NCBI RefSeq assembly: GCF_000478175.1
Contig: NZ_KI515777.1
Location: forward strand, 239,375-279,436
Reading direction: 5' to 3'
DNA: 40,062 bases
Source of the DNA: Corynebacterium sp. KPL1814
GTDB lineage: Bacteria > Actinomycetota > Actinomycetes > Mycobacteriales > Mycobacteriaceae
Numbering within the stretch: the stretch's first letter is position 1; each line of letters begins with the position of its first letter. Positions 24,647 through 33,675 of the stretch are shown piece after piece. The notes beneath the pieces are model-generated. The model was given only the letters and a program-made list of their open reading frames with translations, searched no databases and was not told where the DNA came from. The position numbers and the translations under genes are program-made.

Positions 24647-26800
24647 ATGTTTGAAAAATGGGGACGATTTTCCTATGCGCACCGCAAGGTCATTCCCATC
24701 GTCATCCTCGGTGCCATCCTTGCCCTCTTCGTAGGTTTTGGAACCCAGCTCGAGGAACGCATGAGCCAGGAAGGCTGGGAGGACCCGAATGCGGCATCGA
24801 CAAGCGCGGCGCAGATCGAGCAGGAAACCTTCGGCCGCGATAATTCCGGCGACGTTGTTTTGCTCTTTACCTCGCCCGATGAGAACTTCGATGCCGCCAA
24901 GGAACACTTGGCGCAGCTCAAAAAGGATTACCCGGATCAGATTGACTCTGTCACCAGCTATTTCGATAGCAAGAACCCCAACCTGGTCAACGATGATCAT
25001 TCGCTGGCCTTTGCCGCCATTGGGCTCAAGGGCGATGACGAACAAACGCTGCAGGACTTCCGCGCCATCGAGGGCGCGCTGACGGATACCTCCGCGCCGG
25101 TCAAGGTTGCCGGTGCCACGGCCGTGGCAGATGCCCTCGATGAAGGCATGGCAGAAGATATTGCGCGCGCGGAAAAGGCCGCCCTCCCGCTCGTTGGCCT
25201 GCTGCTCCTCGTGGTCTTTGGTTCCGTGGTGGCGGCGTTCATGCCGCTTATTGTCGGTGGCCTATCCATCCTGGGCTCGCTGGGCATTTTGGCCATCCTG
25301 GCCGGTTTCCTGCAGGTCAACGTCTTTGCCCAAGCAGTGGTCACGCTGCTGGGGCTGGGCCTGGCCATCGATTACGGCCTATTTATGGTCTCCCGCTTCC
25401 GCGAGGAGCTGGATAAGGGAAGCTCCACCAAGGATGCCGTGGCCACCACCACCGCCACCGCCGGGCAGACCGTGGTCTTTTCCGCGGCGATGGTCGCCGT
25501 CGCACTCTCCGGACTCTTCCTCTTCCCCCAGGCCTTCTTGAAGTCCGTTGCCTATGGCTCGATTTCCGCCGTCGGCCTGGCGGCCCTGCTGTCCGTCACC
25601 GTTTTGCCGGCCCTGTTCGGCATGCTCGGGCCCAAGATCGATCTGTGGTCGGTGCACCGCACCTCCCGCACGGCCCGCACCATTCAGGACACCTGGTGGT
25701 ACAAGCTACCGCGCTGGGCCATGCGCCGCGCCAAGGGCCTGACCCTGGCCATCTGCGGCCTGCTCATCGCGCTGGCGCTGCCTATCATGAGCATCACCTT
25801 CGGCGGCATCAACGAGACCTACCTGCCACCCAACCACGACACCCGTGTGGCGCAGGATAGCTTCAACGACGAGTTTCCAGCCTTCCGCACCGAGCCGGTC
25901 AAGCTCGTAGTGGAAAATGCCACCAACGAGCAGCTTGTCGATGTCGTCATGCAGGTCCGCGGCCTCGACGGCCTTACCGACCCCATGGGGCCATCGACCG
26001 CCACCAAGGACGGCACCACTGTCCTTTCGGCCGGCATTAAGGACCGCGAGGACTACGCACGGATCGTCCACGAGCTCGAGGATGTTAAAGCCCCCGAGGG
26101 CGTCAACCTTTATGTCGGCGGCACGCCAGCCATGGAAGTGGAATCGCTCGATGCCCTCTTCCACAAGCTGCCGTGGATGGCGCTGTACGTCGTCCTCGCC
26201 ACCTTCATCCTCATGGCATTAGTCTTTGGCTCCTTCGTGCTGCCGATTAAGGCCATTGTCATGACGCTTCTGACCCTGGGCGCCACCCTAGGCATCCTCA
26301 CGCTCATGTTCGTCATCGGCGTGGGCTCCGGCGCGCTGAACTTCTCGCCCGGCCCGCTCATGAGCCCCATTCTGGTGCTGATCATCGCCATCATTTATGG
26401 CTTGTCCACCGACTACGAGGTCTTTTTGGTCTCCCGCATGGTGGAGGCGCGCCGGCGCGGCGATTCCACGGACGAGGCCATCGCGGCCGGTACCGCGCAT
26501 ACTGGCGGCATCATCACGGCGGCGGCCCTGATTATGATCGTGGTGGCGGGCGCGTTCGGCTTCTCCGATATCGTGATGATGAAATACATCGCGTACGGCA
26601 TGATTTTTGCGCTGCTTATCGATGCCACAATTGTCCGCATGCTCCTCGTCCCCGCCGTCATGCACCTGCTGCGCGAGGATAACTGGTGGGCGCCTAGCTG
26701 GCTGCATCACTTGACCACTAGGCTTTCTGGTAGTACCACCCGCCGTGGGAAGACCGTTCCCTTCAGTGAGTTAAAGCGGCGCCTCGAAGGAGATAAATAA
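24647..26800 (+). CDS. cmpL1: MmpL-family trehalose monocorynomycolate transporter CmpL1 (MmpL3-like)
   Basis: This RND-superfamily transporter of 717 residues moves trehalose monomycolates across the inner membrane, driven by protons. Two halves each hold a periplasmic domain (about 35-175 and 395-510) and a bundle of helices. The proton-relay pairs are visible as Asp242-Tyr243 in GLAIDYGLFMVSRF and Asp589-Tyr590 in GLSTDYEVFLVSRM. Length lacks the long C-terminal extension of mycobacterial MmpL3, as usual for corynebacterial CmpL1. AGGAGG lies ten bases before the ATG. Its substrate modifier TmaT is encoded 12 kb upstream. The next gene begins directly after its stop. Confidence 0.92.
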   Translation: MFEKWGRFSYAHRKVIPIVILGAILALFVGFGTQLEERMSQEGWEDPNAASTSAAQIEQETFGRDNSGDVVLLFTSPDENFDAAKEHLAQLKKDYPDQIDSVTSYFDSKNPNLVNDDHSLAFAAIGLKGDDEQTLQDFRAIEGALTDTSAPVKVAGATAVADALDEGMAEDIARAEKAALPLVGLLLLVVFGSVVAAFMPLIVGGLSILGSLGILAILAGFLQVNVFAQAVVTLLGLGLAIDYGLFMVSRFREELDKGSSTKDAVATTTATAGQTVVFSAAMVAVALSGLFLFPQAFLKSVAYGSISAVGLAALLSVTVLPALFGMLGPKIDLWSVHRTSRTARTIQDTWWYKLPRWAMRRAKGLTLAICGLLIALALPIMSITFGGINETYLPPNHDTRVAQDSFNDEFPAFRTEPVKLVVENATNEQLVDVVMQVRGLDGLTDPMGPSTATKDGTTVLSAGIKDREDYARIVHELEDVKAPEGVNLYVGGTPAMEVESLDALFHKLPWMALYVVLATFILMALVFGSFVLPIKAIVMTLLTLGATLGILTLMFVIGVGSGALNFSPGPLMSPILVLIIAIIYGLSTDYEVFLVSRMVEARRRGDSTDEAIAAGTAHTGGIITAAALIMIVVAGAFGFSDIVMMKYIAYGMIFALLIDATIVRMLLVPAVMHLLREDNWWAPSWLHHLTTRLSGSTTRRGKTVPFSELKRRLEGDK

Positions 26801-27829
26801 TTGAAAAATTGGCTGCAAGTTATCGCCTCGCTCATAGTCCTGGCCATCCTCATCTATGTCTTCCGCGATGAGCTGGACTTTTTGAGCGAAGGCTTCTCAC
26901 GGCTCTCCCACGCCGAACCAGGCCCGGTAACGCTCGTGGTCATCGCCTCCATCCTCTCCGTCGTGGCGATGGGTGAGGTCATGCGCCTGCTCATCCGGGC
27001 CGGCGGCGTGGAAGTGGAGGGCACAGAAACCGCTGCTCTTACCTTTGCATCCAATTCCTGGTCCACCACCATGCCCGCAGGCCCGGCCTTTTCTGCCATC
27101 TTGACCTTCCATGTGCAGCGCACCTGGGGCGCCTCGGTGGTCCTGTGCGGTTGGTTCTTCGTGCTCTCTTCCGCCATTTCCACCCTGTGGTTGGTGCTCA
27201 TTGGGCTTGGCGGCGTGCTTTTCCTCAACGCCGATATGGCCCTGTGGTCCCTCATCGGCACATTGGCAGCGATGCTGGCGCTCTCCGGCGGGCTCTTCTG
27301 GCTGAGTAATCACCCCGAAACGCTGGAGCGCTGGGTGAAAAAGCAGCGGCTGGTAAAAGGCTCGAAGCGCGAAACCCTACTCGAACACGTGGAGAGCCTC
27401 AAGGAAGTACACCTCACCCGCCGGCAATTCGCCTGGGCGTCGTTCTATTCCTTGGCCAACCGGCTCATTGACATGGTCTCGCTCTGGGGCTGTGTGTGGG
27501 CCGTGACCGGCCAAATGCCCACGACCGATTCGGCCGATAACACCACCACCATCGCCGGCGTCGCGCTGGCTTACCTCACCGCCAAGCTGGCCGGCTCCGC
27601 TCAGGTCACCCCGGCGGGTCTGGGCACGGTGGAAGCGGCAATCATCGCCACGCTCGTGGCCACGGGCATGACCGCAGTCGATGCCACCAGTACAGCGATT
27701 ATCTACCGCCTTATCTCTTTTGCCTTCATCACCGCTATTGGTTGGGTCATTTATTTCTGGCACTATGCCCGCAAGGGCATTACCTACGCCGCGCTATCCC
27801 GTAAAGAAAAAGAAAAGGAAACCGTATGA
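26801..27829 (+). CDS. LPG-synthase-TM/UPF0104-type membrane protein
   Basis: This 342-residue protein has about eight membrane helices in the arrangement of the flippase-like part of lysylphosphatidylglycerol synthases (UPF0104, YbhN/AglD type). The conserved-looking core reads AYLTAKLAGSAQVTPAGLGT (with PAGLG-like loop) and ends with a basic tail RKEKEKE. The soluble lysyl-transfer domain of MprF is absent, so it is not an aminoacyl-lipid synthase; lipid transport is possible. It starts with TTG at 26801, immediately after the cmpL1 stop, with AAGGAG eight bases upstream. The tight linkage suggests a role in mycolate or lipid traffic (inference). Confidence 0.8.
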   Translation: MKNWLQVIASLIVLAILIYVFRDELDFLSEGFSRLSHAEPGPVTLVVIASILSVVAMGEVMRLLIRAGGVEVEGTETAALTFASNSWSTTMPAGPAFSAILTFHVQRTWGASVVLCGWFFVLSSAISTLWLVLIGLGGVLFLNADMALWSLIGTLAAMLALSGGLFWLSNHPETLERWVKKQRLVKGSKRETLLEHVESLKEVHLTRRQFAWASFYSLANRLIDMVSLWGCVWAVTGQMPTTDSADNTTTIAGVALAYLTAKLAGSAQVTPAGLGTVEAAIIATLVATGMTAVDATSTAIIYRLISFAFITAIGWVIYFWHYARKGITYAALSRKEKEKETV

Positions 27830-28164
27830 CTTCGACGCGTATCGCTCCGCTCATTGACATCATCGCCTTGATGATTTTCGCCATCGCCGCCCGTCTCGCC
27901 CACGGTGGCCTGAGCTTTTCCGGCTGGGTCGATGCCTTCTGGCCCTGGGCAGTAGGCGCGCTCATCGGCTGGGCCATTATCCTGGCCACAAAGGTCCAGG
28001 GCAAGTGGAAAGAGGGCGTTGTAGTCTGGCTGTCTGCCATCATCGGCGGCATGGCCTTGTGGATCATGGTCAATGGCCGCCTGCCCCATTGGAGCTTCCT
28101 CATCGTGGCAACCGTGATGTCCGCCCTGTTCTTCTTTGGCTGGCGGCTATTTGCCCGCAAGTAA
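27826..28164 (+). CDS. DUF3054 small membrane protein
   Basis: The 112-residue protein has four hydrophobic helices and the DUF3054 pattern: an acidic residue in the first helix (RIAPLIDIIALMIFAIAARL), AFWPWAVGALIGW, and a short loop before GGMALWIMVNGR. Function is unknown. Its ATG shares the four bases ATGA with the stop of the preceding gene, so it is translationally coupled and closes the trmB-to-DUF3054 operon. Confidence 0.82.
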   Translation: MTSTRIAPLIDIIALMIFAIAARLAHGGLSFSGWVDAFWPWAVGALIGWAIILATKVQGKWKEGVVVWLSAIIGGMALWIMVNGRLPHWSFLIVATVMSALFFFGWRLFARK

Positions 28165-28402
28165 TTGCTCCCATCCCATGGGAAAGCCGCTTCCCCTAGG
28201 GCACACATCAGTCAAATTCAATCATCAGTTTTTGGCTTTGGGCTTTCCACCTCTCCCCTTATAGGGGTGATCAGCTCAAAATAACATTTCAAACTTAGAG
28301 TACGGGAAAAGCTTTTAGTGAATAATTGCCCGTATCCGAACACAGATTTTCAAAATCGGATACCGCTCAATTATCCCTACAAGAACTTGAAAGGCCCCCG
28401 TA
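28165..28402. promoter_or_regulatory. Intergenic region upstream of the lipase gene
   Basis: No gene is visible. The region is AT-rich. CCCCT and AGGGG at 28255-28267 form a small 5-bp hairpin that could be an operator. No clear terminator for the upstream operon was found. Confidence 0.35.
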
Positions 28403-29797
28403 GTGAAAGCTGCAACCCGTAACTATCTAGTGCTTGTGGCCTCAGGGGTTCTCATCACTGCCGCTAGCCCTGTCGCCGGTGCTATCGATTCCGCCGAATC
28501 GACTCCACCAGTTGAAGGGCATTCAGAGCTTCCAGAATCCTCTTTTATTGACGAGGCACTTAAAGGCTCAGGACCCGCTGAAGATTCGCAAGAGGCGGCA
28601 TCAATGGCCGAAGAAGCCTCCAAACTCCCTCCCCTTTCATCAGGACTCTTGGGTCCAGGTGACCATATCGGAGATCAATACACCGCTTTCTACCACGATC
28701 CGGTAGAACTCGACTCCTCGGAGCCGGGACAGCTCTTCCGATCAGAATCTGTGCGCAACCCCAAAAATCCACTTGGCATCAATAACATCGGCCCTTATAA
28801 GGCAGACCGCATACTCTATTCTTCCACCAACCGTTCTGGAGAAAAGATCCAAGTAAGCGGGATGGTCATTGAGCCCAAGGCCGAGTGGGGCGGAGAAGGT
28901 CCACGCCCTGTCGTAGCATTTGCACCGGGAACCCAAGGTTTAGCGGACCGCTGTGCCGCCTCCCGTAAAATTGCAGACGGGGTTGGAGACTACGAGCAGT
29001 TCTATTTCCATCAGTACCTTAAGAAGGGCTATGCCGTAGTACTCACCGACTACGAGGGCCTTGGCACCCCTGGCATGCACACGTACATGGATCGCGCTTC
29101 CCAAGGCCATACGGTCCTCGACAGTATTCGAGCTGCGCAGCAACTAGAAGGCTGGGACATTAACGAAACCAACCCAGTATTTATCAATGGCTACTCCCAA
29201 GGCGGTGGAGCTGCTGCCGCTGCTGCCGAGCTATATGATGACTATGCTCCGGAGCTCAACATCAAGCTTGCGACTATCGGTGCTGCGCCAACAGACCTTA
29301 CGCTGTTGCCTTCTACCCTCGACGGCTCCTTGTATTTCCTCTTCGAGTCGTATGCCCTTCTAGGGCTAAGCAACTCCTATGGCGAGGATCTGTACTCGCA
29401 TCTCAATGACCGGGGCGCAAGAAAGCTACAGGATGCGACGAATACTTGTACCATGGGGCTCCTTAAAACCGCCGGCACTACCGTTGAGCGGATCAGCAAC
29501 GATGGCAGAACCGTACAAGACTTCATCGACAGTGAGCCTTTCAAATCGATGCTGGCACAGCAGCATATTGGCTACGATGTGCCTGCGATTCCAGTCGTCA
29601 TTACGCATGGCCGCGGTGATGACGTGATTCCGTACTCTACTGCTGAACAGCTCGTAAATGAATGGACTAAGCGCGGCGCCGATGTCACTTTCATCCCAAA
29701 TAACGCCCACACTCACCCGACCGGCACTATCCCACACATCATCGAATCAGTAAAAGCCATTGACGCCGCGCTCCAGCACGAGGAGGGAAGCCAGTAA
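28403..29797 (+). CDS. Secreted lipase (LIP family, alpha/beta hydrolase)
   Basis: The 464-residue protein has a signal peptide (MKAATRNYLVLVASGVLITA, cut near residue 27) and a 60-residue acidic linker. An alpha/beta hydrolase domain follows. The nucleophile is Ser265 in INGYSQGGGAA; the acid is in THGRGDDVIP (406-407) and the His in NNAHTHPTG (436 or 438). This is the secretory lipase (LIP) family, whose members in lipid-requiring corynebacteria release fatty acids from host lipids. The start is GTG with AAAGG nearby. It follows the DUF3054 operon after 238 bases and is read separately. Moderate GC compared with the envelope block hints at a different history. Confidence 0.88.
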   Translation: MKAATRNYLVLVASGVLITAASPVAGAIDSAESTPPVEGHSELPESSFIDEALKGSGPAEDSQEAASMAEEASKLPPLSSGLLGPGDHIGDQYTAFYHDPVELDSSEPGQLFRSESVRNPKNPLGINNIGPYKADRILYSSTNRSGEKIQVSGMVIEPKAEWGGEGPRPVVAFAPGTQGLADRCAASRKIADGVGDYEQFYFHQYLKKGYAVVLTDYEGLGTPGMHTYMDRASQGHTVLDSIRAAQQLEGWDINETNPVFINGYSQGGGAAAAAAELYDDYAPELNIKLATIGAAPTDLTLLPSTLDGSLYFLFESYALLGLSNSYGEDLYSHLNDRGARKLQDATNTCTMGLLKTAGTTVERISNDGRTVQDFIDSEPFKSMLAQQHIGYDVPAIPVVITHGRGDDVIPYSTAEQLVNEWTKRGADVTFIPNNAHTHPTGTIPHIIESVKAIDAALQHEEGSQ

Positions 29798-30224
29798 ATA
29801 CCTGCTCCCTTACTCCATGAAAAGGCTCCGATGGGGTTGGCCAGGACTCGCCATAACACCCCCACTTACTGCGGCTCAGAGCCTCTCCTTCGCACCCTGA
29901 ACTGCAGGACAGGACATGCCTTGTCATCGATGACTTTAAGAAAAAATTCAGGGAAAGCATCCTCAGGCTCTGAGCTATCCATATTCTTGCTAGCTCACTC
30001 CCTGTTCGACAGGGTATAGCTTATAATTCTTCCTGGCCCGACCGGGCTGGATGTTAGACAACCACCAAACAAGGGTCAGGCCCGTTTTCCGTTAATCAGA
30101 TAATTAAGTCGACGGTTCTGGCCGTGTCGGGTAGCAGCTATTTACGGTGACCTGATGGCGGATACGAGTCATCTCGCATTAAGTATTCAAGTTCCTTCGT
30201 GACAATAGTCAAAAGGAAAATCCT
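29798..30224. other. Gap without recognisable gene
   Basis: Neither strand shows a convincing coding frame. Short frames here lack ribosome binding sites and family resemblance. A GC-rich hairpin-like patch near 30033 is too small to call a terminator. Confidence 0.4.
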
Positions 30225-30677
30225 TTAATCCTGCATCCATATTTGATTCGAAGCATCCTTAAAATCGAGCAAATCGTTCCATGTAGAAGGAACGAAACTT
30301 TCCCTATCTGTTTTCAACCAAGTGATACGATTTGAATCTTCAAAATCGAGTTTTTTAAGAAACGATTCGCCAGCAATTTCGTACGCCCATAAGTCGTGGA
30401 CATTTTCATACTCAACCGAGTATTCTCGAAAAGTTCCCTCAGGGTGGAAGATGGTTTCAAACCCCACAAAGGCTGTACCGTTAGGAGTTTCCACTTCTAA
30501 AACAATGTATAAAAAGGTATTAATCCAGGCAGCGACGCCATGAAACTTTGGCAATGATGTGGCGGCTTCATCCCTAAACCTATTTTCACTCAAAGCGTCC
30601 CTATTAAGGGTATCTGCTAAAAAGAACGCGGCGGTCTTTAAATCAAATTAATACTCTGGGGTTACTGCCATTTCCAT
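30225..30677 (-). pseudogene. Uncharacterised protein gene with an in-frame stop at codon 10
   Basis: A 122-codon frame from TTG at 30593 is open, but the same frame reaches back to ATG 30677, giving MEMAVTPEY, a TAA (30650-30648) and then FDLKTAAFFLADTLNRDALS leading into the rest. The sequence after the TAA continues smoothly, so the stop looks like a point mutation in a formerly 150-codon gene. The product would be cytoplasmic and acidic, with IVLEVETPNGTAFVGFETIF and ENVHDLWAYEIAGESFLKKL. It resembles small immunity-type or SMI1-like proteins only in general character, and I cannot name a family. A start at the internal TTG is the alternative. The gene is AT-rich and sits beside IS3 debris. 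Confidence 0.5.
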
Positions 30678-30761
30678 AAATCCAAAGTGGGGATACCTGT
30701 ACTAAACCAGCTGGGAGCCTTGTCGCTCATTCCGTGAGTACCAGTATTGCGAACGAGATAC

Positions 30762-31090
30762 TGAAGTGCCCCGAGTTTTGTTCCTAGGCATGTGCCTTGA
30801 TTTCTATTATTCCCTGTTGCGGGTTCTGCTTCCAAAATTCGGTCTCCACCTCGACCGGGGTTCGGTATCCCAGGCTTTAGTGGAGCCTAGCCTCGTTTTA
30901 CCATGACACCCACTCGAATGTCGCAATTTCTACCTCGACAACGTCATTCCACCTGCGAGTATGGATCAGCTCGTTCTTATAAGAACCCGGGTTGTAGGTA
31001 CGATCTGAATCGAAGAAGCACTGACACACAGACAGTGCCGCCTGTTCTGAACAATTGAGTGCATCAAAGCGCATTGCGAAAACGCCGAGC
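30762..31090 (-). pseudogene. IS3-family OrfB C-terminal remnant, degenerate
   Basis: On the minus strand one can read YKNELIHTRRW, VVEVEIATFEWVSW, an amber stop, NEARLH, another stop, and SLGYRTPVEVETEFWKQNP ending IEIKAHA. This is the IS3 OrfB C-terminus with two stop codons. The part before YKNELIH is scrambled by an internal deletion and the catalytic centre is lost. Bases 30762-30903 are roughly 90 per cent identical by eye to the reverse complement of 402-543. The element tip TGAAGTGCCCC starts at 30762. Confidence 0.85.
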
Positions 31091-31435
31091 GGAGCCCGCA
31101 CTATCTACGCAGGTATTTCCCCAGTGCTAGCCGGTGCTCATTTGCCAGCGGAGGAGCGTCACTTGCTCCTTCAGCTCACTTCGCACTACCGGGAACATCG
31201 GCGTCTCTAGGTCGATGTCGTTCCCACTTCTTCTTACGCTCGGGACACTTCCTGAACTCGCGTTCGCTCCGTAGAACCGTTACCGCGATCAATCGTCCGA
31301 CTTTTCTCGAAACGCGTGGGCATGAAGACTGCTTAGGAACCACCACCTAGAAGTTCCTCGAACAGGACGAAAGGTTCAGACAGTTGTTTTCCGGCCGATG
31401 CGCTCTTCGACCTCATTCCTGCGGATCGAGCTTTT
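31091..31435. other. Degraded stretch, no intact gene
   Basis: Short open pieces exist, for example a plus-strand TIYAGISPVLAGAHLPAEE, but they do not join into a gene and match no family I know. The stretch is probably transposon or gene debris. Confidence 0.35.
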
Positions 31436-32044
31436 CTACGACCTTCCAGAATAGGTTGGGATCTTTATCCCCCTGTCCACCCGTAGCGCTGTCCCACTTA
31501 CGAAACTCTTTGGCGTAAAGGTTATATTGCTATTGCTAGATGCGATGATCAACCGCTCACCGTGTTCGAACAACTTGGGTGTGAGACTTCCCCAGTTGGC
31601 AATCGACCTCGTCAAGTAAATGCTGGCACCACTGTCATACGCCTGTTCAAGAAGGTACTCTGTGCACTCTTGGCTAGGCAGTTCAAATTTATTGTTCTTT
31701 CCATCGTCCGCCTTTTCGGAATGGTAAGGAAAATATTCGATTACGGCGAACTTCTTTCTAAGAATTCCGTAGGCACGGTCGAGACTCGAAGAAAAATTCT
31801 CACCTTCAGTAGCCAGAACAACTTTATGAAAGTTGCTGATATTGAGTTCTTCAAGTGCCCTCAGAGCTTCCCTAGCGCGTGGAGAAGTCAGTGCAAGCAG
31901 TAGCAGTTGAAAACGGGACCGACCTGCAAATTCAAATTCCCATCCAGATTCTCTTTTGATTTCCGCCCCGAAATACCATGTGTGGGGAGCACTGTAAAGT
32001 TCCTCTTTACCTTCCCCCGAGATTCGGAGTGGCTTCAGCCCCAT
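31436..32044 (-). CDS. C-terminal part of an uncharacterised, possibly UDG-like family protein
   Basis: The 202-residue product contains AVIEYFPYHSEK, KFELPSQECTEYLLEQAYDS and SSNSNITFTPKSF. I associate this motif order (EYFPYHS, PSQ, then a final SxxNxxxxxxN region) with a widespread uncharacterised, roughly 300-residue family resembling uracil-DNA glycosylases. The N-terminal part of that family, including PEPFxGD and LNxG, is encoded by the neighbouring upstream frame (32035-32346). The present ATG at 32044 has AAAGGA five bases upstream and overlaps the upstream stop by ten bases. The pair could be a split gene with coupled translation or one gene with a frameshift. Function is unknown; the UDG link is from memory of motifs and is tentative. 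Confidence 0.55.
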   Translation of the reverse strand: MGLKPLRISGEGKEELYSAPHTWYFGAEIKRESGWEFEFAGRSRFQLLLLALTSPRAREALRALEELNISNFHKVVLATEGENFSSSLDRAYGILRKKFAVIEYFPYHSEKADDGKNNKFELPSQECTEYLLEQAYDSGASIYLTRSIANWGSLTPKLFEHGERLIIASSNSNITFTPKSFVSGTALRVDRGIKIPTYSGRS

Positions 32045-32346
32045 ACATTTCCTTTATTTCCACCGAAAAGATTAGCGAGTATTTCTTCGCGTTTAGGAGC
32101 GAAGGCCCTGACGTCGCTAGAGATCTTCCGCTCATAATCGTCTGAACGGCTGCTACCCGAATTTAGTTGCATCGCCACGAAAGAAACGGTGGAAGGATCT
32201 CCAATGAACGGCTCAGGTGGAACACTGAGCTGAAGCTCCTCTTCAGGATCCATGATCGCAAGAAACGGCTCAAGGGCATTTCTATCGCAACTCGCCACAT
32301 ATTCACCGTTGCTGTCGATGGCTAGATCTTTCCATGGGTTATCCAT
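32035..32346 (-). CDS. N-terminal part of an uncharacterised, possibly UDG-like family protein
   Basis: The 103-residue product starts MDNPWKDLAIDSNGEYVASC and contains PPEPFIGDPSTVSFVAMQLN followed by SG, resembling the PEPFxGD...LNPG motif at the beginning of a roughly 300-residue uncharacterised family. The next motifs of that family lie in the overlapping frame downstream. The fold would place the PEPF...LN loop at a ligand site, but no catalytic claim can be made. TAGATT lies six bases before the ATG and no ribosome binding site is present, which suggests a leaderless transcript. AT-rich composition and flanking IS3 debris suggest transfer. Confidence 0.55.
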   Translation of the reverse strand: MDNPWKDLAIDSNGEYVASCDRNALEPFLAIMDPEEELQLSVPPEPFIGDPSTVSFVAMQLNSGSSRSDDYERKISSDVRAFAPKREEILANLFGGNKGNVWG

Positions 32347-32358
32347 AAGACCAATCTA
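32347..32358 (-). promoter_or_regulatory. -10 hexamer for a leaderless transcript
   Basis: On the minus strand TAGATT (32358-32353) is followed by six bases and ATG at 32346; no Shine-Dalgarno sequence is present. Confidence 0.4.
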
Positions 32359-32670
32359 ACATTGATACTGATCGGAGGGTTGGGAAACATGTGGCGGGAA
32401 TGCTCCTATCGTTACGCCGCGTCTCCACAAGTCAAAGAACTCACCGGCCCCGGGTCGACGTTATGGTAGGCCATCGACGAAGCCCCTCCTCCACTCCACC
32501 ATTTCGACGCGGCGCACCGAATCAGCCAAAGTAGTCTTGACGCAACCTTACAGCCACTCCCACCTGCAGACGTTCGGCTTATTCCCCAACGCTGCAGTCA
32601 ACACGACGCCATTTCTTACCGTTGAGCGGCAACAAGTTGTTGTGGTTGTGAGCTGCACCATTTTATTTCC
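32359..32670. other. Non-coding stretch and decayed 5' part of the IS3 element
   Basis: No OrfA is recognised. The OrfB frame is open only from 32626, after a TGA at 32623-32625, and shows family resemblance only from about 32662. Confidence 0.4.
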
Positions 32671-33666
32671 TCGCGTGGTTACCGTGCTGCGAAAACACGG
32701 GCGCCATCAGCGCGAACATTGTCCGACAGCATGCTGATCCCAGAGTTGGTTCACATCTTCGAGGACAACTTTAGTGTCTACGGCGTGCGCAAGATGTGGA
32801 AGGCGATGCGCAGAGCTGGGTGGGACATCGGCCGGGATCAAACAGCCAGGTTGATGAAGCTCGCTGGGATTCGGGGCACACGTAGTGGGAGAAACCCTGG
32901 GACGACGGTTCCGGCGAAAGCACCGGACCTGCGCCCTGATTTGGTCAATCGTGACTTCACTGCTTTAGCGCCGCACCGATTATGGGTCGCTGACACCACC
33001 TACGTGCGCACGATGTCTGGGTTTGCGTACACGGCGTTTATCACCGATGTCTACACCCGCAAGATCGTCGGAGTGGCAACGCGGGCCAGGATGCGCACTG
33101 ATGAGCTGCCGTTGGAGGCGTTCGAGCACGCGTTGCATAGTGGCGGCGATCTGCGAGGTGAGGGTTTAATCCATCACAGTGACCGCGGAGTGCAATACGT
33201 CTCCATTCGCTATGGTGAAGTGCTCGCCGAGGAAGGGGGTGATCCGTCCGTGGGAAGTGTCGGCGACTCCTACGACAACGCGTTGGCTGAGACAATCAAC
33301 GGGTTGTACAAGACGGAGTTGATTTACCCGCACTGGCTCTGGAGATCAGTCGTTGAGGTCGAACTAGCCACATTTCGGTGGGTGTACTGGTGGAACAACC
33401 AGCGTCTAGAAGATTCCCTCGGCTACATCACGCCGCAGGCGAAAGAAACTCTCTACTATCGCCAAACAGCCGCACAGACCATGGCCGCAAAATTAGCGGA
33501 ACAATACTCAGGACGCTTCAGACCACTGAAACCCCGCGGACACCGGTGTGTAACTCGCACATGGGTCACAGATGATGTGCAGTCTGTTCTACGCACACCA
33601 CGTCCTCTCCGGCATAGCCGTGACGGCGCGGGCTGGGTTATGGGTGGGGCCGGAGGGCGTCGATAA
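32671..33666 (+). pseudogene. IS3-family OrfB transposase, 5'-truncated but with intact catalytic core
   Basis: From 32671 the frame reads SRGYRAAKTRAPSARTLSDS and continues with VYGVRKMWKAMRRAGWDIGR, the helix-turn-helix part of OrfB. The DDE triad is present: Asp in LWVADTTYVRT, Asp in GLIHHSDRGVQY and Glu in NALAETINGLYKTE. The C-terminus WWNNQRLEDSLGYITP is complete, followed by a 90-residue extension to the stop at 33666. No OrfA and no ATG are present; the only start is TTG at 32719. The element is therefore dead unless supplied in trans. It belongs to a different IS3 type than the remnants at 402 and 30762. It borders the accessory cluster on the left. Confidence 0.8.
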
Positions 33667-33675
33667 GCAAGAGCT

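Noticed and set aside
21074..28164. Possibility of tRNA or rRNA genes near trmB and pckG
   Set aside because: No cloverleaf-like or rRNA-like sequence was seen in the intergenic gaps on either strand.
32719..33666. Calling the IS3 OrfB gene intact and active
   Set aside because: Although the DDE core is complete, OrfA and the normal 5' part of OrfB are missing, so the frame starts only at a weak TTG.
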